DNA of 64,000 bases from Granulicatella balaenopterae (lineage in GTDB: Bacteria; Bacillota; Bacilli; Lactobacillales; Aerococcaceae), in NCBI RefSeq assembly GCF_900111135.1, contig NZ_FOGF01000002.1:48296-112295 (forward strand), written 5' to 3'. The notes beneath the pieces were generated by a model, which ran no database searches, was not told the DNA's origin, and was given only the letters and a program-made list of their open reading frames with translations. Below, piece after piece: positions 36,388 to 44,879 of the stretch (the stretch's first letter is position 1; the number at the start of each line of letters is the position of its first letter). A program made the position numbers and the translations under genes.

Positions 36388-37311
36388 TTATCGAATGGCC
36401 AAAACTGCCTCTTTCGCATGAACTAAATCGGTAATCATTTGACAGTATGGAGTCTTGATTCCTAGTTGTGGTCCTTTTCGAGCAATAACACCATTAATAT
36501 AGTCTACTTCTGTTGGGCGATGATTTTTAACTAAATCTTGATGCATTGATGGATAATGATGCGCTGCTTTAATTGATGCTTCTTCTACGTAAGCCATAAT
36601 TTCTGCTTCATCTAAGGCGATACCACTTGCCAATCCTACTTGAACGAATTCATGAGTAATAGCACGAGCAATATTAAAGCCATTTTCACTTCCAAAGAAT
36701 TCGCCAACTGTACAATCTAATAATGCACATGTTGCGTTACTTGCGCCATTGACACATGCTTTACGCCAAATTGATGGGAAAACATTCTCATCATAAGTTG
36801 CATTTAATCCTGATTCATTCAATAGTTGGACAATCTCTTTAGCCTTCTCTACACCACTTTCATCCAGACTTTGAATATTAACAGACCCTTTTCCTTTTAA
36901 GATTGCAGTTCCTGGTCCAGCTAATCCAGCAGTCCAAATGGTTACCCCTATGATTATATTTTTTTCAGGTACATATTTGCGAATAATATCTTCATGCCCT
37001 AATCCATTTAGTAAACACATCACCTTTGTACCTTCACCGATTAAGTGGGTAATTTCTTGTAGCATATTTTCAAGTTGCATAGATTTAGTAAATAAAATAA
37101 TTAAATCAGCTTCTCTAGTTGCTTCTGTAGGATACATGATTGGTATTTGGATAGTATCTTCTACATCCCCTACAATTTTTAGACCATTTTCTTGAATGGC
37201 TTTAATATGCACATCCCAATTATCTAAAAGAACAACATCCTTCCCATTCTTTGCTAAACTATAGCCAAACCGACAACCAATCGCACCTGAACCCGCAATA
37301 TATGTTACCAT
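36388..37311 (-). CDS. Ketopantoate reductase-family (PanE/ApbA) 2-oxoacid reductase
   Basis: This 307-residue protein has the NADP-binding start YIAGSGAIGCRFGYSLAKNGKDV (GxGxxG) and the C-terminal ApbA domain with the substrate Lys/Asn region (VFPSIWRKACVNGASNATCALLDCTVGE). Family members reduce ketopantoate or, in lactic acid bacteria, branched-chain 2-oxo acids to D-hydroxy acids. The neighbouring oxoacid dehydrogenase operon makes the second role plausible. It is a single gene with an AAGGAGG site. Confidence 0.88.
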   Translation of the reverse strand: MVTYIAGSGAIGCRFGYSLAKNGKDVVLLDNWDVHIKAIQENGLKIVGDVEDTIQIPIMYPTEATREADLIILFTKSMQLENMLQEITHLIGEGTKVMCLLNGLGHEDIIRKYVPEKNIIIGVTIWTAGLAGPGTAILKGKGSVNIQSLDESGVEKAKEIVQLLNESGLNATYDENVFPSIWRKACVNGASNATCALLDCTVGEFFGSENGFNIARAITHEFVQVGLASGIALDEAEIMAYVEEASIKAAHHYPSMHQDLVKNHRPTEVDYINGVIARKGPQLGIKTPYCQMITDLVHAKEAVLAIR

Positions 37312-37780
37312 TTCTATTTCCTCCTTATATAACTATATTTTCAAGATTATTATTAGCTTAGATGATTCATTAGTCAATACCCCAAGCACTCCATTAGATA
37401 CAAAAAAATACTACTAAAATATCTTTTTTATCAGTACTAATATAGGAAAAAAACTTAAAAAAGTATGAAAATCTTATTATTGCATTACAAACTATATTAA
37501 TAACTTTGCATGCTATAAATTATTCCAATACCCCTCCACTTCTAAACAAAATAAATACCAGTGATAATCCTTGAAATTTATTTTCTTAATCTCTTACTAT
37601 TTTAAAATTATTTTTCTACTTTTTCACTTACTTATCCATGAATCGTTAACTATTTTTTTGACCATACCAATAATTACTATCGCTTTTTGCCAATTGACAA
37701 ACGTTTTTACATTTGGTAATTTCCACTTAGGTATTAGTATTGCCATTAGGGCTAATTTTTAGTGATTTAAAAATTTCCTT
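37312..37780. other. Gene-free stretch upstream of the tenA leader
   Basis: This AT-rich region lies between divergent panE-like and tenA genes. Only a 63-codon frame (37571-37762) is present; it has no ribosome site and its composition is non-coding-like. No clear repeat is seen apart from the structured leader that follows. Confidence 0.5.
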
Positions 37781-37784
37781 CCCC

Positions 37785-37867
37785 CCTTAAGCCTGTTAGT
37801 GAATACTAGAGCCAATTATTATTTCATAACATAAACAACAACTCTAGCATGGATTCCTATCTTAAGG
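37785..37867 (+). promoter_or_regulatory. Structured 5' leader upstream of tenA (candidate cis-regulatory RNA)
   Basis: An outer stem CCTTAAG (37785-37791) / CTTAAGG (37861-37867) encloses an inner stem CTAGAG (37806-37811) / CTCTAG (37842-37847). The flanking GCC/GGC bases could extend the outer helix. It ends 43 bp before the tenA start codon. The CTGAGA core of TPP riboswitches is not found. Function is unknown; conservation across relatives would decide. Confidence 0.4.
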
Positions 37868-37910
37868 CTGGGTAATATTTCCTAAAAAAATAATAAAAGG
37901 AGTATTAAAT

Positions 37911-38588
37911 ATGCAACATACTGATATAATTAAAGAAAAAGCTGCGCCGATTGTTGATTTAATTTATAATGATGGATTTGTACAAGGGCTGATTAATGGG
38001 GATTTAGATAAGGAGGCTGTGGCACATTATTTGCGTGCAGATAGTCGCTACTTGAAGAGTTTTTTGGATGTATATGCTATCCTACTAGCCAAGACTAGTC
38101 ATTTAGATGAAAAGAAATATTTATTAGAGCAAGTCCTCTTCTTAATGGATGGTGAACATGATGCGCATCATAATCTAGCTGAATATATTGGGATACCATA
38201 CGAAGAAATTATTGCAGATGGTGAATGGTATCCTGCTGCTGATCATTATATTAAGCATATGCTTTATAATGCCTATGCAAAACCATTTGAGTACGCAATT
38301 GCTGCATCAACTCCATGCCCATGGGTTTATTTTGAGATTGCCACAAGAATTCTAAAAGAGCATACCATAACAGACGATCATCCATTCAAGGTTTGGATTG
38401 ACTTTTATGCAGATGATATGGTACGTGACATTATGAATTCCTTAGATACAATAATGAATAAGTATTGCGATAAAGCATCTGAAAAAGAACAAAAAGAATT
38501 ATATAAGAATTTCTTAGAAAGCTGTGAACATGAAAGAAACTTCTTCAATATGGCTTATACTCAGCAACGTTGGTTAGTTGAATTGTAA
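37911..38588 (+). CDS. tenA: TenA-family protein (thiaminase II-like)
   Basis: This 225-residue helical protein has TenA features: FVQGLINGDLDKEAVAHYLRADSRYLKSFLDVYAILLAK, a mid region of paired histidines (DGEHDAHHNLAEY), the conserved Cys in ASTPCPWVYFEIA and the C-terminal YA.D..R, FLESCEHERNFFNMAY block. TenA hydrolyses aminopyrimidine thiamine breakdown products to salvage HMP. No other thiamine gene is adjacent. AAAAGGAG precedes the ATG, and a structured leader lies upstream. Confidence 0.9.
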   Translation: MQHTDIIKEKAAPIVDLIYNDGFVQGLINGDLDKEAVAHYLRADSRYLKSFLDVYAILLAKTSHLDEKKYLLEQVLFLMDGEHDAHHNLAEYIGIPYEEIIADGEWYPAADHYIKHMLYNAYAKPFEYAIAASTPCPWVYFEIATRILKEHTITDDHPFKVWIDFYADDMVRDIMNSLDTIMNKYCDKASEKEQKELYKNFLESCEHERNFFNMAYTQQRWLVEL

Positions 38589-38649
38589 AAATATTTTCAG
38601 GAAATATCCAGCACTGCAACATCAAGTGTTGTTCACTTAGTCTATTATC

Positions 38650-38694
38650 CCCTCTAAGATATTCGTCCCCTCGTTATATTTTAGAGGGCTTTTT
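38650..38694 (+). terminator. Terminator of tenA
   Basis: CCCTCTAA (38650-38657) pairs with TTAGAGGG (38681-38688) and CTTTTTAG follows. Confidence 0.8.
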
Positions 38695-38695
38695 A

Positions 38696-38748
38696 GATAA
38701 AAATAGCATTGTATTAGAAGTGAAATCTAGTACAATGCTATTATTTTT
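38696..38748 (-). terminator. Terminator of the alpha/beta hydrolase gene
   Basis: AAATAGCATTGTA (38701-38713) pairs with TACAATGCTATT (38731-38742), with A-run before and T-run after, overlapping the stop codon region of the minus-strand gene. Confidence 0.8.
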
Positions 38749-39562
38749 ATAATTTATAATCGTGGTGTTCTGTTAATAGGAAGCCAAGCATCAATGAAAT
38801 CATTAAGTTAGGATGTTCAAACAATAAGGCATGCCCACTGTCTGGTAAATATACTAACTCGCTATTTTTAATATGTTTGTGCAAATATTTTTGCTCATAA
38901 TATGGTGTAACGTGATCATATTCTGAGGCTACAATTAAGGTTGGTGCTGTAATGTCACCTAGGCGGTTGGATACATCATAGCCTTGCGAACTGTTAATCA
39001 AGCGTTTCATAGAATCAATAAACATCGGATCAACAAATACTTCTACTAATTTTTCTTTATGAGCTTCTACCCACTCTTCATGTTCATCAAAGAACTTCGG
39101 TGAGTAAACTGATGGAATAGCTGCTAAATAATAGCGTAATGGATCACCTAAAGCACTTGCCCAGCTATTGCCCAATTCTGTAAACCAGTAGGATGTCTTA
39201 GCAGCTGTATTAAATAATAATAATTTATCCGTCATATTAGGATAACGAAGTGCAAATTGTAAAGCAACTTCCCCACCATAGCTTACTCCAAAAATTGATA
39301 CTTTTTCTAATTCTAAAAATTGTAGTAAGTCATGGAGCGAATCAACATGAATGTCATGCGAATATTCTATGTCCGTAATCCGTTCTGACTGACCTTGGTC
39401 TAGAAAATCAACTAAAATCACTTGATTATAACGTGTTAATTCTTCTAAAAAAGGCTCCCAACTTTTTGTAGACATCATTAAACCATTCAAAATCACTAAA
39501 GGTTTTCCTTCACCGTGAACTTCATAATTCATTTTTCTCTTACCTTGATAAGCAAAATACAT
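38747..39562 (-). CDS. Alpha/beta-fold hydrolase
   Basis: This 271-residue protein has the oxyanion-hole region VILNGLMMSTKSWEPFL, the nucleophile elbow GVSYGGEVA (Ser), an acidic residue region ASEYDHVTPYYEQ and a late His (PDSGHALLFEHP), completing a catalytic triad. The substrate is not evident. It stands alone. The upstream gap 39563-39867 (about 300 bp) contains only AT-rich sequence in which I see no feature. Confidence 0.9.
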   Translation of the reverse strand: MYFAYQGKRKMNYEVHGEGKPLVILNGLMMSTKSWEPFLEELTRYNQVILVDFLDQGQSERITDIEYSHDIHVDSLHDLLQFLELEKVSIFGVSYGGEVALQFALRYPNMTDKLLLFNTAAKTSYWFTELGNSWASALGDPLRYYLAAIPSVYSPKFFDEHEEWVEAHKEKLVEVFVDPMFIDSMKRLINSSQGYDVSNRLGDITAPTLIVASEYDHVTPYYEQKYLHKHIKNSELVYLPDSGHALLFEHPNLMISLMLGFLLTEHHDYKL

Positions 39563-39859
39563 AATTCTCCTTTCCGGAATTCATCCTAAACCTAATCCAT
39601 TTTTATTTTTGAAAGCACTACCAATGCTTTTCTATTACTCATTATCATCTACCTAAAAATATCCGTCAATAGCCTTAGAGTACGTGAAAGTAATAACCAA
39701 AAAACACTTATTTACTATTTCTAATTTATTAGAATAAAACACTACTCTATAAAGAAATAAATAGAACTAATAAAATAAAATTATTTTATAAACATTAGCA
39801 CTATACGAATAACTTTACTTACTATAAATTATTTCAATAACCCTTAGAGAAAAAATAAG

Positions 39860-39891
39860 CTAATAAAAACGGTAGATATTACTCTACCGTT
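39860..39891 (-). terminator. Terminator of the LytTR/DUF3021 operon
   Basis: AACGGTAGA (39868-39876) pairs with TCTACCGTT (39883-39891). The preceding A-rich stretch reads as a T-run on the minus strand. Confidence 0.82.
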
Positions 39892-39899
39892 AGACTAGT

Positions 39900-40364
39900 T
39901 CACGCTTCTTGATTCATTTGTTTAATTTTTTGATTCATTTGTGTAATTGATTTTTGGATGTATAAATATTTCATTAACCAAATAATGATAAAGATACCAC
40001 TATAAATCAGTAAAAAAATAAGGTAACTTATCGCATTGTGTGAGAAAAAATATAATCGATAACCAACAACTGACATACCAATAAGATTCACCAAATAGTA
40101 GACAATCGTGCGCATCATAAGGCTTGATTTTTGTTGCCAAACTAATGAACTCAAACTAAAAATCATGCCCAATAAAGCAGAATAGCCTAAGACCATTTGA
40201 GCTGCTGTAAGCATTCCGACTTGATTGACTAATTCTGGTGGTCCTGGTAAATAATTTGTAGCCAATGTTGAATTGCCTACTGACATAATAAAACCAATCG
40301 CAATCCCGATAACCGCCCCTTGAATTATTTTACAAATTATATTTTTTACAGTCATTTTAGACAC
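39900..40364 (-). CDS. DUF3021-family membrane protein
   Basis: This 154-residue protein has four hydrophobic helices, with IIQGAVIGIAIGFIMS and a C-terminal charged helix (KYLYIQKSITQMNQKIKQMNQ). DUF3021 proteins are encoded next to small LytTR regulators and are thought to hold them inactive at the membrane. It overlaps the LytTR gene by 8 nt, typical of the pair. Confidence 0.85.
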   Translation of the reverse strand: MSKMTVKNIICKIIQGAVIGIAIGFIMSVGNSTLATNYLPGPPELVNQVGMLTAAQMVLGYSALLGMIFSLSSLVWQQKSSLMMRTIVYYLVNLIGMSVVGYRLYFFSHNAISYLIFLLIYSGIFIIIWLMKYLYIQKSITQMNQKIKQMNQEA

Positions 40365-40806
40365 CGATCCTTTCTTTGAGTGCTTTTACAAAACGTCTTG
40401 AAACATAGGCTTTTTGTTTATTTTTCAAAACAATGACCATTGTCCCGGAAAAACTTGCTTCAAAGTAAGCCACTTTTTTCAAATTAACAATTTCTGATTT
40501 GCTAATTCTTATTAAAGATGAGCTCGGCTGTACGAAACGTTCTTCTACCTCATATAGTCGCATTTTTACATCAAAAATATCGCTTGCTGTCTGAACATAT
40601 ACTTTACCACTTTCAGCATAGATACGATAAATATCCGCAACTTGCAGTAAAATAATCCGCTCATCCTTCACCACCGTCAATGTATCACAGTTTTTCTCTT
40701 CATTGAATAAATTCAACATCCGGGTAACTTCATCACTTAAATGGCTAGCTTTGATTGTGACTTCTGTTTCTTGGTAGTTGGGATTAATATCCAAATTAAT
40801 TTTCAC
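40357..40806 (-). CDS. LytTR-domain DNA-binding regulator paired with DUF3021
   Basis: This ~149-residue protein has a short N-terminal region and a LytTR DNA-binding domain (KDERIILLQVADIYRIYAESGKVYVQT, then RFVQPSSSLIRISKSEIVNLKKVAYFE). It has no receiver domain. The GTG at 40806 gives the usual start VKINLDINP and a 9-nt gap to AAAGGAG; the ATG at 40815 is too close to that site. A perfect direct repeat of the LytTR type lies upstream, suggesting self-regulation. Confidence 0.88.
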   Translation of the reverse strand: MKINLDINPNYQETEVTIKASHLSDEVTRMLNLFNEEKNCDTLTVVKDERIILLQVADIYRIYAESGKVYVQTASDIFDVKMRLYEVEERFVQPSSSLIRISKSEIVNLKKVAYFEASFSGTMVIVLKNKQKAYVSRRFVKALKERIGV

Positions 40807-40866
40807 CTCGCTCATCTCCTTTCATCTATATAATAACATATCCTATCTATTGCCTGAGCTTTTAGC

Positions 40867-40897
40867 GATAAGCGGTTTATTTCATGTGATAAGCGGT
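40867..40897. promoter_or_regulatory. LytTR-type direct repeat upstream of the LytTR/DUF3021 pair
   Basis: GATAAGCGGT occurs at 40867-40876 and again at 40888-40897, a period of exactly 21 bp (two helical turns), as in LytTR operators. On the minus strand the proximal copy lies 30-31 bp upstream of a TATTAT-like -10. The likely ligand is the LytTR protein encoded just downstream. Confidence 0.75.
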
Positions 40898-40922
40898 CAT
40901 CAAAATCCCTCTCACGACAAAT

Positions 40923-40978
40923 AAAAAACACTTACCGCTGCCGATAACCATTTTTGGCTAAGCAGTTGATAAGTGTTT
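40923..40978 (-). terminator. Terminator of the orphan response-regulator gene
   Basis: AAACACTTA (40926-40934) pairs with TAAGTGTTT (40970-40978), with A-run before it. A near-identical stem ends the second module's regulator gene at 60715-60775. Confidence 0.7.
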
Positions 40979-40979
40979 G

Positions 40980-41747
40980 TTAGTGAGTTTGCTGATTCTC
41001 TAATTGTTTTTTGAGTGCTTTTATTTTTAGATATGGGATTGGAAAACTAGCATTATTATAGAAAATCACACATCTATTTTGGTTGTCTACTGTTTTGATA
41101 TGTTTTAGGTTAATTAATAATGAGCGGCTGACTTTATACAGATAGCCCTCTTGATCCAGACTACTAATATCGGCAATTGTCCCATAGAATTGAATGGTTG
41201 ATTGATTGCCAAAAAGCATTAAACTATGCGATACATCAGGAACGGTCTGAATAGCATAAATATCTTCAAAAATTAACTTCACACCTTTACGCCCATGATA
41301 CGAATAAGTCACGCTATGTTTGGGTGCTGATGGTTCTGCTTGAATATGTTGATTATTAATCTCATGTTCTAGCGCTTCGTGGACTCGTTTGACAATTTCT
41401 GCTTGTCCGCAATCTTTAGGGATAAAATCATAAGCTTCAACATGCATCTTGAAAACAGTCGGCATCGCTTCTGATAAGGTCGTGCTGAAAACAATCGTCG
41501 TACTAGGATTATATGCTCTAATCGCCCTCGCAATCTCTAAACCGAATAATCGGTCATCTTCAATCTCCAAATCAACAAAATAAATATCATACATATTCGT
41601 TTTGAGTTCTTCTTGATGGCAATCTTGTTGACTCACAAAAGTATCGACTTTAAACCGATGAGCATGCTCGGTTGCATAACAATGTAAAATCTCTTCTAAA
41701 TTTGCTAAATGAAATGGATTATCTTCAATAATGGCAATTTTTAACAT
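40980..41747 (-). CDS. Orphan LytTR response regulator (AgrA-like)
   Basis: This 255-residue protein has a receiver (IAIIEDNPFHLANLEEIL, phospho-Asp in DIYFVDLEIEDD) and a LytTR domain (VKLIFEDIYAIQTVPDVSHSLMLFG, then LYKVSRSLLINLKHIKTV). It resembles the two module regulators at 52897 and 60783. Unlike them it has no kinase or pheromone gene beside it. It could be driven by one of the two kinases 12-20 kb away. Confidence 0.9.
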   Translation of the reverse strand: MLKIAIIEDNPFHLANLEEILHCYATEHAHRFKVDTFVSQQDCHQEELKTNMYDIYFVDLEIEDDRLFGLEIARAIRAYNPSTTIVFSTTLSEAMPTVFKMHVEAYDFIPKDCGQAEIVKRVHEALEHEINNQHIQAEPSAPKHSVTYSYHGRKGVKLIFEDIYAIQTVPDVSHSLMLFGNQSTIQFYGTIADISSLDQEGYLYKVSRSLLINLKHIKTVDNQNRCVIFYNNASFPIPYLKIKALKKQLENQQTH

Positions 41748-41845
41748 CGAATCCCCCTTTCTGATTAGTCATTTTCTCTATTACTATCACTTATTTCACC
41801 TTATTTTCAACTATTTTTATAGAAAAAAATAATTTCCATAAATAC

Positions 41846-41888
41846 ACCCCCTCAAAGTTAGCTATATCAATCTAACTTCAAGGAGGCA
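41846..41888 (-). terminator. Terminator of the ECF/ABC transport operon
   Basis: A stem with CCCCTCAAAGTTAG (from about 41848) and CTAACTTCAAGGAGG (to 41886) has the same design as the hairpins at 49255, 55832 and 63146. Those four share CCCC(C)TCAAAG...CTTnAGGGG(G). Confidence 0.75.
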
Positions 41889-41902
41889 CATTTCTAAATT
41901 TA

Positions 41903-42838
41903 TTAAGCAACTTTTTCTAATTGTTTAACACCCAATACAAATAATACCGTAGCCACAACTAACATGATACCACAGCTTACTAATGAGACTTCTCCGGTAA
42001 TTAGCATATCGCTTAGATAATATTGCGGTGAAATATGGGCGATTAGCTTCATCCATTCAGGCATTGTGGCGATTGGGAATAAGACACCTGAAAATAAAGC
42101 AAGCGGAAATAATATCCCGGTTGAAATCACCCAAATATATCCTTCATTATCAAGCAAACTAGCCACAAAAGTATAAAGACCAAATGACAAGACTAACGCC
42201 AACGTAAATACTAAAAATACATCCCACACATTAGACTGACCAAATGAAAATCCCGCCAAATAATAAAAAGCAATAATCAAGCCATTCGCCACTTGATACA
42301 CCAAAAATATCGCTAATAATTTACCCAAAACATGTTCAAAAATACCTAATTTAGCATTCCGTAGTCTAACAAAAATCTTATTATTTTTTTCTTGAATGAC
42401 AATCGTTGCCAATAATCCACCAGCTGTAATCAATTTAAAAATAATGATACCAATAGAGTAGGCGATACTTGGTGCTTCTTTAAAAACTTCACCACTACTC
42501 TTATAATCATTTTCAACTTGACTAATTAAGGGATTATTTTTCACTGAACTATAATAATTTTTAACGCTACCATCACTTGCAACATACACCACCAATGTCC
42601 CTTCTAGACTAGCTAAAAAATAGTCCGCCTGATCTGCTTCAAGCTCCTGGGTTCGGACAGTCGCCAAGGAAAAATTAGTCGCCGGATCATCCTTAACAAG
42701 CCCAACAACCGGTGTATTCGAATAACTCAAAGTCAATGTTACTAAAATAACCATCAAAATCGGCATAATCAGCATTGATGACAAAAAGCCTTTTGTATTT
42801 TTTAAATTTTTAAAGGTATATTTAAAGGATTGTATCAT
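41903..42838 (-). CDS. ABC-2-type transporter permease
   Basis: This 311-residue permease has one N-terminal helix, a ~110-residue external region (PVVGLVKDDPATNFSLATV...) and five C-terminal helices with the family segment ISTGILFPLALFSGVLFPIATMPEWM. It overlaps the preceding permease gene by 17 nt and works with it and the ATPase at 43595. The substrate is unknown. Confidence 0.85.
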   Translation of the reverse strand: MIQSFKYTFKNLKNTKGFLSSMLIMPILMVILVTLTLSYSNTPVVGLVKDDPATNFSLATVRTQELEADQADYFLASLEGTLVVYVASDGSVKNYYSSVKNNPLISQVENDYKSSGEVFKEAPSIAYSIGIIIFKLITAGGLLATIVIQEKNNKIFVRLRNAKLGIFEHVLGKLLAIFLVYQVANGLIIAFYYLAGFSFGQSNVWDVFLVFTLALVLSFGLYTFVASLLDNEGYIWVISTGILFPLALFSGVLFPIATMPEWMKLIAHISPQYYLSDMLITGEVSLVSCGIMLVVATVLFVLGVKQLEKVA

Positions 42839-43592
42839 GTTTCAAACCTCTTTTCATAACAAGTATCGTACCAATTGTAAGGACTGCTAACACACTTAGC
42901 CAAATCATTAGTAAATTAGCATCCCAAAGCGCTAAATAATCCATATATAATAGCTTATTAATCAGTGTTAAAGGCGATAAATAGATGAGATAATTCATAT
43001 AGTTAGTTGTCGATAAGACCGAAGATAGACTCAATGCCCCACCAAAATAACCAAATAACATCACAATCATCATCACCGTATTCGATAAAACCGTCCGATT
43101 ATGAATAAATATCCCTGCCATTATACCAATCGCCATACTAACAATCGGCACAGTCGCCAATAAAAGCACCGCCCTAACTGAAAAACCAATCCCAAAACCA
43201 AAGCGAAATACCACTAAAGAAATCACAATCATCAATAAACAATACAAATAATGAATCACTACTTTCACCGCTAAAAAGCGCCCTTTATCAATAATTCGAT
43301 CCCAAATATGAAGAGTTCTTTCCTCAAGAATATTCAAACCCACTAAAGAAGACACCATCATCACCATAAAATTCAACTCACTAATCGCAAATTGTGTTTT
43401 AGCAAATAATAGCTTCCCCGTATATAAAACAACCTGACTATTACCACTAAGAGAATCCCCACCCACATGATAAAATTGGGTAATATAACCCTTAGTCCCC
43501 TCACTCATGAAAAATGCCAATAATGCTGGTAGGAATAACAAGAACAGATAGACCTTATTTTTAAGCATGAGCGTTAATTCCTTTTTAACCAT
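42822..43592 (-). CDS. ABC-2-type transporter permease
   Basis: This 256-residue membrane protein has six helices with an external loop after the first (STEGTKGYITQFYHVGGDSLSGN-like region). It pairs with the neighbouring permease in a half-size ABC-2 exporter. It is 2 bp from the ATPase stop. No distinctive substrate motif is visible. Confidence 0.82.
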   Translation of the reverse strand: MVKKELTLMLKNKVYLFLLFLPALLAFFMSEGTKGYITQFYHVGGDSLSGNSQVVLYTGKLLFAKTQFAISELNFMVMMVSSLVGLNILEERTLHIWDRIIDKGRFLAVKVVIHYLYCLLMIVISLVVFRFGFGIGFSVRAVLLLATVPIVSMAIGIMAGIFIHNRTVLSNTVMMIVMLFGYFGGALSLSSVLSTTNYMNYLIYLSPLTLINKLLYMDYLALWDANLLMIWLSVLAVLTIGTILVMKRGLKHDTIL

Positions 43593-43594
43593 CC

Positions 43595-44302
43595 CTACTC
43601 ACCATCTTTTCTTAATAATTTTTCAAAAATCTCAGACAAACCAGCATCCTCTTTACCGACAATTTCTTTTGATATTTCAGCAGTGCTACCTTCCAATAAC
43701 AAATGTCCCTCATTCACGAAAATAATTTTATCGCATAAAAATTCAATCTCATCCAAATAATGCGATGTATAGATCACCACCAACCCCTCATCTTGTAATT
43801 CCTTAATATATTCTAAAATATCACGTCTTGAAATCGGATCAATCCCCACGCACACTTCATCGCAAATCAAGTATTTTGGTCCATGAATTAATCCAGTGAT
43901 GAGATTTAGTTTTCGTTTCATCCCACCTGATAAATTTTTGGCTAGATCATTCGTCTTATCTTGCAAGCCAGTTCGTTCGATTAATTCCAGTGCTTTTTTC
44001 TTCGCACTTGCTTGATCCATCTTATGAATAGCCGCAAAAAACATCAGATTATCTAAGACTGACAATTCTGGATAAATAGCTAATTCTTGTGGCACATAAC
44101 CAATATCATACTTAGTTAAACCAAGATATTCAATTGTGCCTACATACGATAAATTATTAGTAATACAGCCAATTAAGGTACTCTTACCTGCACCATTAAT
44201 CCCTAAAATTCCATAACCTTTTTGATCCTTAAACTCATAAGAAAAATTAGATAAGGCCAATTTTTTACCATACGACTTTGAAACATTTGTTAATCTAATC
44301 AT
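43595..44302 (-). CDS. ABC transporter ATPase
   Basis: This 235-residue ATPase has Walker A (GINGAGKSTLI), signature NLSGGMKRKLNLITGLI, Walker B (YLICDEVCVGIDP) and switch His (VIYTSHYLDEIEFL). LSGGMKRK is typical of ABC-2 exporters. It is the third gene of the TetR-controlled operon. Walker B ends ...DEVCVGID, a small departure from the usual DEPTxGLD. Confidence 0.93.
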   Translation of the reverse strand: MIRLTNVSKSYGKKLALSNFSYEFKDQKGYGILGINGAGKSTLIGCITNNLSYVGTIEYLGLTKYDIGYVPQELAIYPELSVLDNLMFFAAIHKMDQASAKKKALELIERTGLQDKTNDLAKNLSGGMKRKLNLITGLIHGPKYLICDEVCVGIDPISRRDILEYIKELQDEGLVVIYTSHYLDEIEFLCDKIIFVNEGHLLLEGSTAEISKEIVGKEDAGLSEIFEKLLRKDGE

Positions 44303-44314
44303 AGTAACCCCATC

Positions 44315-44878
44315 CTAACTAAAGTGTTTTTTTAATAATTTTTTCGCTAAATAACTACCCACAAATGAACACACCACAACTGCAATTGTTACCATAATCA
44401 TGAAGGGAATTGTTTTTAGACTTTGCATTTTTAAAGCATAATCTTCTCCATACATTTGCTTAATCATTTCAAATTCTGCCCCTTTAGTTAAAAGATAAGG
44501 GATAATTGTTCCACCAACATAATGCATTAACATCGCTATCGCAAAAGAAATACTTAACGAATTATAACGGCTCAAATCTTGTTTATTTCTCAAATACTCT
44601 GCAATCAAACCAGCCAGAACCATTACCGCAATATAATAAGGCATCATACCACCAAGTCCCCAAATTAGACAGTAAATAAATAAAGCCCATTTTTTATTAA
44701 CCTTGGTAGCTACCAAAAAGAACGGTATACTTAAAAATAACGCTTGGAAAATTGGAGAAATCAAAATAGTATACGGTGAAAAAATAAATGGCATAGGTAA
44801 CAAATACATCATCATAACTCCCAAAACAGCAAAAGCAGCAACTAATACTAAATCTTTAATCTTTAATTGTTCTTTCAT
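44315..44878 (-). CDS. ECF transporter S component (MptD/Trep_Strep type)
   Basis: This 187-residue integral membrane protein has about five helices and the MptD/Trep_Strep pattern (KIKDLVLVAAFAVLGVMMMYLLP, LALFIYCLIWGLGG-like region, AGLIAEYLRN, a final VGSYLAKKLLKKHF). S components bind a vitamin or similar small molecule and dock on the energy-coupling module, here the fused protein encoded immediately upstream. The substrate of this subfamily is not known. Confidence 0.82.
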   Translation of the reverse strand: MKEQLKIKDLVLVAAFAVLGVMMMYLLPMPFIFSPYTILISPIFQALFLSIPFFLVATKVNKKWALFIYCLIWGLGGMMPYYIAVMVLAGLIAEYLRNKQDLSRYNSLSISFAIAMLMHYVGGTIIPYLLTKGAEFEMIKQMYGEDYALKMQSLKTIPFMIMVTIAVVVCSFVGSYLAKKLLKKHFS

Positions 44879-44879
44879 C

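Noticed and set aside
37571..37762. A 63-codon hydrophobic frame upstream of tenA
   Set aside because: No ribosome site, AT-driven composition, and no operon partner; it looks like chance.
37785..37867. TPP riboswitch before tenA
   Set aside because: The conserved CTGAGA and the paired ACC/GGT core are not present; only simple nested stems are seen.
40867..40897. CRISPR-like repeat
   Set aside because: Only two copies of a 10-bp unit with a 21-bp period; this is the geometry of a LytTR operator and there are no cas genes.
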